Source: Acidobacteriota bacterium
Lineage (GTDB): Bacteria; Acidobacteriota; Holophagae; Thermotomaculales; Thermotomaculaceae
Reading direction: 5' to 3'
Length of the DNA: 17,759 nucleotides
Assembly: GCA_003650445.1 (NCBI GenBank)
Contig: QMQE01000036.1
Span: 1 to 17,759 of the forward strand
Both the position numbers and the translations under genes were made by a program. The first letter of the stretch is position 1; each line of letters opens with the position of its first letter. The notes below the pieces were generated by a model, which did no database searches, had not been told where the DNA came from, and saw nothing but the letters and a program-made list of their open reading frames with translations. Below are positions 7,280 to 14,053 of the stretch, piece by piece.

Positions 7280-8744
7280 GACTCCTCCTATAATTTTTCT
7301 TTCGTTCAGAAGACGAGACAATTCCGAGCTCTTCTCTGTATTTGGCAATTGTCCGTCTGGCAATGTCGATTCCATGGGCCCTCAGAATATTTGCGATTCC
7401 AGAATCACTATATGGTTTTTGCTGGCTCTCTGTTTCCACAATCTTCCTGATTTTTTCCTTCACAGCCAACGATGAGACATCATCCCCATTTGCACCGGTA
7501 ATCCGGGCACTGAAAAAGAAACGAAATTCAAATAGTCCCCGAGGGGTATGCATATACTTGTTTTTGACCACCCTGGCCACCGTTGATTCATGCATACCGA
7601 TGTCCTCTGCAACCTCTCTAAGGGTCAAGGGCCTCATCTTTTCAATTCCATAGTCCAGAAAATCACGTTGCCGGGCAACAATACTGCGGGCAACTTTCAA
7701 AATTGTATGTTGTCGGTTCTGTATACTCCGAATAATCCAGATGGCGGATTTCAGTTTTTCTTTCACGTAACGTCTTGTTTCCCGCTGTTCCTGATTCAGT
7801 TTACCCTTTTCAGCAACAATGGCAGAATAGCTGCGATTTACCCGCAAATGCGGAAGCCCATCGTCATTCAGTTGGATTTGATACTCGTCACCAACTTTGT
7901 AAACAAAGACATCCGGGATAATGTACTGAGGCCGGGATGTACTGTACTCCCTCCCGGGTTTTGGCTCTAACTTTTTGATAAAAGAAATATAAACAGACAA
8001 TTCATCTTCCGTCAGCCCTAAAGCCTTGCATATCCGGTCAGTACGGTGCTCGCCTATATCGTGCAAATAATGTGTTATCAATTTGCTTAGGATTTCATCG
8101 TCTTCAAACCCCAACTGTTTTACCTGGAGCATCAGGCATTCTTGCAGTGTTTCGGCCCCTACCCCGGTTGGGTCCAGTTCCTGAATTGCCTGTATACCTG
8201 CACGAATACGATCCTCGTTGATCCCCAGTTCTTCAGCGAACCAGGCATAACGGTCTCCGGCTTCCAAGGGCGTTCTAAGATAACCGTCTTCGTCCAGATA
8301 CCGAAGCAGACTCTTAGCCGCTTCCAGGGTCGTTGCATCCATGAGATTCATTTGCAACTGCCATTCCAGATGTTCATACAGAGAAATCGGTTTGGAAACA
8401 AAATTTTCATAGGAGAATTCGTTGGCATCGGATGAATTTTTCAAGGACCGGGATGACGGGATGTATTGTTCATCCACGGCATTCTTAAAGTAGTCATCAA
8501 GATTCAACTCTTCCGAGTGAAAATCGTCTTCCGGTTTTTCCGTCTGTTCAGGAGAAGCCTGTTCCCCGATACTTTCAGAAACAGAAACGTCTTCCAGGAG
8601 GGGATTCGAAACAAGCTCCTCCCTTATTTCATCCTGGAGCTCAGGAACTGTCATCTGAAGGAGCTTTATCGCCTGCTGCAAAGCGGGCGTCAAGGTGAGT
8701 TTTTGCGTGAGTTTAAGGCTGAGTTTCTGTTCAAAAATGCCCAT
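7269..8744 (-). CDS. rpoN: RNA polymerase sigma-54 factor
   Basis: RpoN directs RNA polymerase to -24/-12 promoters and needs AAA+ activators (enhancer-binding proteins) to open them. The 491-residue protein has the glutamine- and leucine-rich region I at the N-terminus (LTPALQQAIKLLQM), an acidic region II (about 50-100) and the core-binding region in the middle. A helix-turn-helix follows around LTLREVAEDIGMHESTVARV. The diagnostic RpoN box, ARRTIAKYRE, is at about 462-471. The length is normal. The ATG at 8744 shares one base with the lptB stop (TAATG), and the stop lies 11 bases inside hpf. No activator gene is in the window. I did not find a convincing -24/-12 site in the two main intergenic regions, so autoregulation is not evident. 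Identification is firm. Confidence 0.97.
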   Translation of the reverse strand: MGIFEQKLSLKLTQKLTLTPALQQAIKLLQMTVPELQDEIREELVSNPLLEDVSVSESIGEQASPEQTEKPEDDFHSEELNLDDYFKNAVDEQYIPSSRSLKNSSDANEFSYENFVSKPISLYEHLEWQLQMNLMDATTLEAAKSLLRYLDEDGYLRTPLEAGDRYAWFAEELGINEDRIRAGIQAIQELDPTGVGAETLQECLMLQVKQLGFEDDEILSKLITHYLHDIGEHRTDRICKALGLTEDELSVYISFIKKLEPKPGREYSTSRPQYIIPDVFVYKVGDEYQIQLNDDGLPHLRVNRSYSAIVAEKGKLNQEQRETRRYVKEKLKSAIWIIRSIQNRQHTILKVARSIVARQRDFLDYGIEKMRPLTLREVAEDIGMHESTVARVVKNKYMHTPRGLFEFRFFFSARITGANGDDVSSLAVKEKIRKIVETESQQKPYSDSGIANILRAHGIDIARRTIAKYREELGIVSSSERKKNYRRSHEH

Positions 8745-9472
8745 TAGATCAGTGTAAACTCCTTTCCCAGGTAAACTTCCCGAATTAACGGGTCTTCTGC
8801 GATTTCAGCCGGACTTCCCTCTTTTAACACCTCACCTCTTGATAATATATAGGCCTTGTCCGTTATGCGCAAGGTTTCCTGAATATTGTGGTCGGTAATG
8901 ATAATACCAATCCCTTTTTCTTTCAGTTTTATTATATTTTCCTGGAGCTCATTGATGGTAATCGGATCAATTCCTGCGAATGGCTCATCGAGGAGAATAA
9001 ACAATGGATTGGCCGCAAGGGCCCGGGCAATTTCAACCCTTCGTCTTTCGCCCCCTGAAAGCAGGGAGCCTTTTGTCCCCTTCACACCTTGTAGTCCGAA
9101 TTCTTCCAGCAATTTCTCTACTTTTGTATTAATGTCATTTTTCTTCAGATCCTGCAATTCCAGAACAGCCTGAATATTCTGCCTGGCTGTAAGCCCTCTG
9201 AAAATGGAAGGTTCTTGAGGAAGATAGCCAATTCCATTGCGTGCACGGATATACATCGGTTCCTGTGTAAATTCCTTTTCATCCAGGACGACCGATCCTT
9301 CATCGGGAGCAATAATGCCTGCTATCATATAAAATGTCGTACTTTTGCCAGCCCCATTTGGGCCCAGCAATCCGACAATCTGACCCGATTCCATCTCAAT
9401 TGACACGTCCTTGACGACTGCTTTCCCGCCGTACTTTTTTGTGAGATGTTCCGTTCTCAAAACATGTTTCAT
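8744..9472 (-). CDS. lptB: LPS export ABC transporter ATP-binding protein LptB
   Basis: LptB is the cytoplasmic ATPase that powers extraction of lipopolysaccharide from the inner membrane through LptF/LptG to the LptC-LptA bridge. The 242-residue protein has all ATPase motifs: Walker A GPNGAGKST (37-45), Q-loop (Gln86 in YLPQEPSIF), signature LSGGE (138-142), Walker B LDEPFAGIDP (161-170) and the switch His195 (TDHN). YLPQEPSIFR and EPFAGIDP are typical of LptB rather than of the amino acid importer ATPases it resembles. Its ATG overlaps the stop of the LptC/LptA-like gene in an ATGA. The pair lptC/lptA-lptB followed by rpoN is the well-known arrangement in Proteobacteria. The membrane partners lptF and lptG are not in the window. 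Confidence 0.95.
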   Translation of the reverse strand: MKHVLRTEHLTKKYGGKAVVKDVSIEMESGQIVGLLGPNGAGKSTTFYMIAGIIAPDEGSVVLDEKEFTQEPMYIRARNGIGYLPQEPSIFRGLTARQNIQAVLELQDLKKNDINTKVEKLLEEFGLQGVKGTKGSLLSGGERRRVEIARALAANPLFILLDEPFAGIDPITINELQENIIKLKEKGIGIIITDHNIQETLRITDKAYILSRGEVLKEGSPAEIAEDPLIREVYLGKEFTLI

Positions 9473-11175
9473 AATGCCAGTTTTATCCTTACTTTTTCCT
9501 TACCGCTGTACACGGAAATTCTACCGGTAATTGTAGATAATGTCAATTTATGTCCTGTCAGGCGGTTCCCGCCCCGATCCATTACATCTGCATTTCCCAG
9601 CATCCAGACCACATGCTGTTTCTCCAGTACAAGAAGCAGGTCGGCACGTCCTTTTTTGATCCTGGCACCTGAAAACCTGGCATTGAAAAATACTGCCCCC
9701 CATTTATATACATAAGCTTCCTCGGCGTTTACATTCAGATCTTCCATTTTTGTCCGGACATTCCTTATCAGGTGTGTCGGGCCATCTTCAATCCCCGTTG
9801 CCTTTGAAGCGTAAACATTCAAAGGTGCTTTCCCTTCTTTCCGTAGCTGCTTCATCCGGTAATTTCCGGTCGCAGAAAACTGTTTTTTACTAACCGCCAT
9901 CTCATCTGCAGTTGAAAATGAAAGGCTGCTTTCATCCCACACAACCGCATTTTTCAAACGCACAGAAGCCGCATCATCTCTTTTTGCCGAATCTGCCCTG
10001 AAGATTCGGTTTTCAACTGTGCCATTGACGTTACCACTTATCTCCACATGCCCCCCGGATTTCAAAATACCGAGGTTCCCCGTCAACCAGCTGCCATCAA
10101 TACGCTGAACCAGGGGAAAACTCACATTTGTTTTTTCTCCCGAAACAAATCCCTGGATATTTCTGCCCCGGATTACAGCGTCTGCGGTTGTCATTATCGG
10201 AGCACTTGCGTTGATTTTTGAATTATTGAATGAAAACGAACCCGCACCGGTATTGACAAATTTTTCCCCCGATTGAAGAATGGACCAGGGAAACTTCAGT
10301 TCATCCCCCTTCAACTCTCCATTTGGCAAAAAAATGACTCGCCCAGGGCTTGTTATTCGGATGGGACTTGAAAAACTGCCGTTCCACAGGCTGTCTTTCT
10401 TCCACAGAACTGTTTCAGTAAACCTCACTTTCGATGAAGAGGAAAAGTCAATTTCCCCTTCTCCCCCAAGGAAAAGCCTACCGGAAACCATTTCCAGGAA
10501 AGCGGAATCTGCAGTTGTCCGATTCGCTGTTTTTCCTTTCAGGATCACCTGCACATTTTTGACAAAAGCCAGTGTTTTGTCCTGAAGGTTGGCAATACCG
10601 GACTGGCCCAGAATTCGGAAACCCTCTTTTCCGTTAAAAAATTCGGCATTTTCCTTTCCCAGCAATTCGTTGCCTTTGATTTTCAAAACAAAATTTCTGC
10701 CCCTGAAGGTGCCTCCGTTGAGTTTCATTTCGAATGCATTTGACCCGGTTAGGATACCGTCCCTGAATGCCGCTGGAGGTACCAGTGAAACAGAGATATC
10801 ATCTTTTTCTGAGATAAGAGAGATTTTACCCTTCAGGACAATAAGGTCTCCCTGCAAATCCGCTGAATCCGCCGTCAGCTTCCCCGGTGCACTCGCCATC
10901 GTCACCACCGGTGCACTGAGATGGGTCTGGCCTTTATCCTGAACCGCTTCTTTGAAATGAACCGTCGCATACGGGACACCATCACGGTACAGGACATGGA
11001 CTCCGCTCTCCATTCGAGTCCCACCGGCCTCGATATTCTGAGAAACTGCCCTTTCCGTTTTGGCGGTCTTTTTCACCTTTTCCTTACTTTTGCCTTTGAA
11101 ACTGACAATCACAATAACAATCAGGATCACCATGGCTGTAAGCAGAAAAAGTTGAATTTTTCGTAATTTGCTCAT
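9469..11175 (-). CDS. Membrane-anchored LPS-transport periplasmic protein, LptC-like N-terminus and LptA/OstA-like C-terminus
   Basis: A 568-residue protein encoded directly upstream of lptB, where other diderms carry lptC and lptA. Residues 7-26 form one very hydrophobic N-terminal segment preceded by lysine and arginine, so the rest should be in the periplasm. Residues about 55-190 read as an LptC-like beta-jellyroll (alternating short strands, LTADSADLQGDLIVLKGKIS near 100-119). The following repeats are beta-rich and glycine-rich. The last 47 residues (about 522-568, with LGNADVMDRGGNRLTGHKL) match the end of LptA/OstA domains. LptC is usually about 190 residues and LptA about 180, so this is far longer. 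I infer that it supplies all or part of the LPS bridge in one chain. The ATG at 11175 overlaps the recJ stop (ATGA). The LptC and LptA assignment rests on pattern and context, not on a search; it could also be labelled an OstA-like protein. Confidence 0.75.
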   Translation of the reverse strand: MSKLRKIQLFLLTAMVILIVIVIVSFKGKSKEKVKKTAKTERAVSQNIEAGGTRMESGVHVLYRDGVPYATVHFKEAVQDKGQTHLSAPVVTMASAPGKLTADSADLQGDLIVLKGKISLISEKDDISVSLVPPAAFRDGILTGSNAFEMKLNGGTFRGRNFVLKIKGNELLGKENAEFFNGKEGFRILGQSGIANLQDKTLAFVKNVQVILKGKTANRTTADSAFLEMVSGRLFLGGEGEIDFSSSSKVRFTETVLWKKDSLWNGSFSSPIRITSPGRVIFLPNGELKGDELKFPWSILQSGEKFVNTGAGSFSFNNSKINASAPIMTTADAVIRGRNIQGFVSGEKTNVSFPLVQRIDGSWLTGNLGILKSGGHVEISGNVNGTVENRIFRADSAKRDDAASVRLKNAVVWDESSLSFSTADEMAVSKKQFSATGNYRMKQLRKEGKAPLNVYASKATGIEDGPTHLIRNVRTKMEDLNVNAEEAYVYKWGAVFFNARFSGARIKKGRADLLLVLEKQHVVWMLGNADVMDRGGNRLTGHKLTLSTITGRISVYSGKEKVRIKLAL

Positions 11176-12866
11176 CTCCGTCTCAAATCAACAAGGTTCA
11201 ACTGGAAATACATACGGCGATTCCACTTTACCTTCTCCACACTGAAAACAAGGTCGGCGGAATCAAACTTCTGTATCCGCTCCGCAATATGAGCCTTATT
11301 GTACCCGATGACTTCAAAACGATGGAGGCCATCACTGGCTTCAAATTTGATATGACGATTGTTTATCAATTCCGGTTCTGTTTCAATGATTACATCTTTT
11401 ACAAGAAAAACAGGTTGAGGATTGCCAATCCCGAAAGGCTCTACTTTCTTTAACTGCTCGTAAAATGTTTCGTTTATAATACTGAATTCCACTTCGCAAT
11501 CTATATTAACTCTGGGAGTGAAAAGATCTTCCGGGTAATGTTCAAACAAGTATTGGTTGACGCCATCTTTCAAGGCCTGCAAATTCTCCCTCTTCAGCGT
11601 AATCCCTGCAGCCTGCTGGTGGCCACCATAACTTGCCAGCAGAGACTCAAAATTCTCCAATACATCAATAATATTAATCCCCTCAATGCTTCTGATTGAA
11701 CCGAATGCCATATCATCTTCGATACTGACGATGCCTACCGGACGATAGTGTTTTTTCTGAACCTTGGAAGCAACAATTCCAATTACGCCTTTATGCCAGT
11801 CTGTGCCGGAAAGAAGCAGGAACCGGGTTTTTCCCATATCTTCCTGTTCAATCTGATTCAAAACCATCGTTTCCAACGTCTTTTCAAGGCGTTGGCGTTC
11901 CGAATTTTTCCGGTTCATGTATTTCGCGTATTCCCGTGCATCGGTCTCAGTATTGGTTGTAAACATCTCAATTGCATTTGTTGCATCCCCCAATCGGCCC
12001 AAGGCATTGATTCTTGGTGCAATTTTGTAACTGATGTCTACAGAAGCCATATTTTCTCTGTCAATATTGCAGCTTTCGATCATGGCCTCGAGTCCACGGG
12101 TTGTCGTTTTCTGGATGGCTTTCAGGCCTTCCTTTACAAGAATTCGATTCTCATTGAGCAGTGGGACCAGATCCGCAACTGTCCCGATGGACACAATTTT
12201 TAGAGCAAAATCAAGCGTCTCAGTAAGGGATGTTCTCTGAGACAGCGCCTGAACCAGTTTAAATACCACCCCAACACCGGCAAGGGGTTCATGTTCAAAA
12301 CCGCTTCCCGGCACTTTAGGATTCAGAATTGCAATTGCCTTTTCCGGTAATTCCCTGTCTGGTTCATGGTGATCCGTAATGATGACATCGACTCCCATTT
12401 CTGCCAGGGCATTAACTTCCTCGACAGCTTTTATGCCACAGTCAACCGTTATCAGCAAACGAAAAGGAAACTCTTTTCTTTCTTCAATAAGCTTGTCTAC
12501 TTTTACACCATACCCGTCTTTGAAGCGGTTGGGAAGTGTATAGGAGACATCACCACCGGCTTCTGTGAGAAATTGTTTCAGGATTACAATAGCAGAGATC
12601 CCGTCCACATCGTAATCACCATAGATGATAATTTTCTCATGCCGATCTATCGCTTCCAGTATCCGTATGACCGCTTTTTCCATCCCCTTCATCATGAAGG
12701 GATCGTGAAGATCTGACATTGTGCCGTTAAAGAACTGTTCCACCTTGTCATGCGTATCAATACCACGAATAACGAGTAGCTTGGCAAGAAATTCCGGAAT
12801 TCCATCCTCTGCTGTCAGCTTTGCGACTGCTTGGGCATCAAACTCTTTCAAAGACCATTTATACAT
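11172..12866 (-). CDS. recJ: Single-stranded-DNA-specific exonuclease RecJ
   Basis: RecJ is a 5'-3' exonuclease for single-stranded DNA, used in RecF-pathway recombination, mismatch repair and base excision repair. The 564-residue protein has the DHH phosphoesterase motifs in order: YGDYDVDG (82-89), VDCG (141-144) and TDHHEPD with DHH at 165-167. APRINALGRLGD is near 283-294. The DHHA1 domain includes WHKGVIGIVASKV and GGHQQAAG (414-421). A C-terminal OB-type domain covers roughly 450-564. All metal-binding residues expected for an active enzyme are present. The ATG at 12866 overlaps the end of accA by eight bases. No strong ribosome site is seen, so translation may depend on accA. The length matches typical RecJ (about 560-580). 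Identification is firm. Confidence 0.97.
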   Translation of the reverse strand: MYKWSLKEFDAQAVAKLTAEDGIPEFLAKLLVIRGIDTHDKVEQFFNGTMSDLHDPFMMKGMEKAVIRILEAIDRHEKIIIYGDYDVDGISAIVILKQFLTEAGGDVSYTLPNRFKDGYGVKVDKLIEERKEFPFRLLITVDCGIKAVEEVNALAEMGVDVIITDHHEPDRELPEKAIAILNPKVPGSGFEHEPLAGVGVVFKLVQALSQRTSLTETLDFALKIVSIGTVADLVPLLNENRILVKEGLKAIQKTTTRGLEAMIESCNIDRENMASVDISYKIAPRINALGRLGDATNAIEMFTTNTETDAREYAKYMNRKNSERQRLEKTLETMVLNQIEQEDMGKTRFLLLSGTDWHKGVIGIVASKVQKKHYRPVGIVSIEDDMAFGSIRSIEGINIIDVLENFESLLASYGGHQQAAGITLKRENLQALKDGVNQYLFEHYPEDLFTPRVNIDCEVEFSIINETFYEQLKKVEPFGIGNPQPVFLVKDVIIETEPELINNRHIKFEASDGLHRFEVIGYNKAHIAERIQKFDSADLVFSVEKVKWNRRMYFQLNLVDLRRR

Positions 12867-13812
12867 TCTGTTCTACTTTAGTTATTTTTCCGATTTGTCT
12901 GAATCTCTTATATCTTTGTTCTTGCAGATCTCGGGGATTCAACCGGCTTAATTTTTTCATCGTCCTGGCAAGTTGCTCACCTGCTTTCTCAATTGCTGCT
13001 GCAGGATTGGCATGGGCGCCACCTACTGGCTCTGGAATAATTTCGTCAACAATATTTAAACTCTTCAAGGATGGTGCCGTAAATTTCAGCGCACGGGCGG
13101 CGTCTTCAGCCTTTGAAGCATCTTTCCACAGAATTGAAGCGCACCCTTCCGGCGAAATAACTGAATAAATAGAGTATTGAAGCATCAGTACCTGATTGGC
13201 TACCGCAATGCCCAATGCACCGCCACTGCCGCCCTCTCCGATGATTACAGTGACAACGGGAACCTCCAATGTCGCCATTTCTTTGAGATTCCTGGCGATT
13301 GCCTCTGCCTGGCCTCTCTCTTCCGCGTCGATTCCCGGATAAGCACCGGGTGTATCCACAAGGGTGACAATCGGTATTTGAAATTTTTCTGCCAGTTTCA
13401 TCAGACGAAGTGCTTTTCTGTATCCTTCCGGACGCGGCATTCCAAAATTACGTGAAATCTTTTCTTTTGTGTCGCGTCCCTTCTGGTGGCCGATAATACA
13501 AACCGGATTTCCCTGAAAACGGCCGAATCCTGCGATAATCGCAGAATCATCCGCAAAATTTCGATCCCCATGAAACTCTGTAAAATCTTCAATTAAAGCT
13601 TCAATGTAGTCCATTGTATATGGACGGTTTGGATGACGGGCTACCTGGGTTATCTGCCATTCGTCAAGGTTTTTGTATATATCTTTTCTCAATGCGTTAA
13701 TCTTTTCTTCAAGGTGGTTTGCTTCGTCGATTTTATCAAAGGCAAGTGCAGTTTCCAGTTTATTATAAGTGCTGGCCAGTTCTTTTTCAAAAGGAAGAAA
13801 ATATATGCTCAT
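12859..13812 (-). CDS. accA: Acetyl-CoA carboxylase carboxyltransferase, alpha subunit
   Basis: AccA and AccD together form the carboxyltransferase that moves carboxyl from biotin to acetyl-CoA, making malonyl-CoA for fatty acid synthesis. The 317-residue protein has a coiled N-terminal segment (about 5-50), then RPYTMDYIE, EFHGDR, the GHQKGRDTKEK stretch, DTPGAYPG and GEGGSGGALGIA (about 192-203). The last two carry the oxyanion-hole glycines expected of the family. The C-terminus is normal. The ATG at 13812 is chosen over a TTG one codon earlier because GAGAGG lies five bases upstream. accD is not in the window. It is the first gene of the long minus-strand operon, has a TTGACA promoter upstream, and overlaps recJ by eight bases. 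Identification is firm. Confidence 0.97.
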   Translation of the reverse strand: MSIYFLPFEKELASTYNKLETALAFDKIDEANHLEEKINALRKDIYKNLDEWQITQVARHPNRPYTMDYIEALIEDFTEFHGDRNFADDSAIIAGFGRFQGNPVCIIGHQKGRDTKEKISRNFGMPRPEGYRKALRLMKLAEKFQIPIVTLVDTPGAYPGIDAEERGQAEAIARNLKEMATLEVPVVTVIIGEGGSGGALGIAVANQVLMLQYSIYSVISPEGCASILWKDASKAEDAARALKFTAPSLKSLNIVDEIIPEPVGGAHANPAAAIEKAGEQLARTMKKLSRLNPRDLQEQRYKRFRQIGKITKVEQNV

Positions 13813-14050
13813 CAATACCTCTCATGTAACTCATTACAGGAAATTGTTACAAAATTGTCCATTTCTGTCAACCGGGGGGAAGAGAATGGAGCTATTTTTA
13901 ACGATTTAGCAGGAAGATATTAAACATTTTTCTGAAATTACGTATGTTTTTATCCTGTCGAGGGCAGATTGCCATAATTTCCCCGTGGGCGCAGAGCAAA
14001 TTTTCGCTATAATGGGAGTATGTGAAAAAGCAAAGGCATTGGAGGAAATC
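13813..14050. other. Divergent control region between accA and icmF
   Basis: No gene is supported in these 238 bases. The accA promoter faces left. For icmF, facing right, two candidates are visible: an extended -10 TGcCATAAT (13970-13978) with a poor -35 (ttatcc, 13950-13955), and a perfect TATAAT (14008-14013) without a good -35. Either would place transcription start upstream of the GGAGG at 14041-14045. A loose inverted pair AAACAT (13922-13927) and ATGTTT (13944-13949) is separated by 16 bases. Nothing here identifies a specific regulator. Confidence 0.5.
13843..13871 (-). promoter_or_regulatory. Sigma-70-type promoter driving accA and the downstream operon
   Basis: A perfect TTGACA (13871-13866) is followed by a 17-base spacer and AACAAT (13848-13843), a 4/6 match to the -10 consensus. 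Transcription would begin near 13836, leaving a leader of about 25 bases to the accA ATG, which includes the GAGAGG ribosome site. A short inverted repeat, TGTAA-CTCA-TTACA (13825-13838), lies at the predicted start of transcription and could be an operator, but it is only 5 bp per arm. This looks like the main promoter of the whole minus-strand cluster. Confidence 0.6.
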
Positions 14051-14053
14051 TTG
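14041..14053 (+). promoter_or_regulatory. Ribosome binding site that decides the icmF start
   Basis: GGAGG (14041-14045), a five-base spacer, then TTG (14051-14053). This is the best site near the 5' end of the reading frame, and it places the first residue five codons before the conserved RFVTAASL stretch, as expected for the family. Confidence 0.75.

Larger units (their letters stand above)
2734..13871 (-). other. Probable operon accA-recJ-lptC/A-lptB-rpoN-hpf-ptsN-hprK-EIIA-HPr-ptsI
   Basis: Eleven genes on one strand, with junctions of 8, 4, 4, 1 and 11 bases overlap (accA/recJ/lptC-A/lptB/rpoN/hpf), a 17-base gap, an overlap, then gaps of 27, 1 and 3 bases. No terminator-like hairpin was seen between them. 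The only good promoter found by eye lies upstream of accA. miaB follows after 96 bases and may be read through. Transcript structure is inferred from spacing alone. Confidence 0.7.

Noticed and set aside
7280..7375. 32-codon N-terminal extension of hpf
   Set aside because: It lies within the rpoN coding end. The AGGAGG before ATG 7279 and the family N-terminus MNIEF fix the start.
6846..7475. 209-codon plus-strand reading frame opposite hpf and rpoN
   Set aside because: It is antisense to two conserved genes. Apparent hydrophobic stretches come from the complementary strand of charged codons.
13985..13997. Possible sigma-54 promoter (TGGGCGCAGAGCA) before icmF
   Set aside because: The GG and GC elements are about six bases apart instead of the ten needed for a -24/-12 site.
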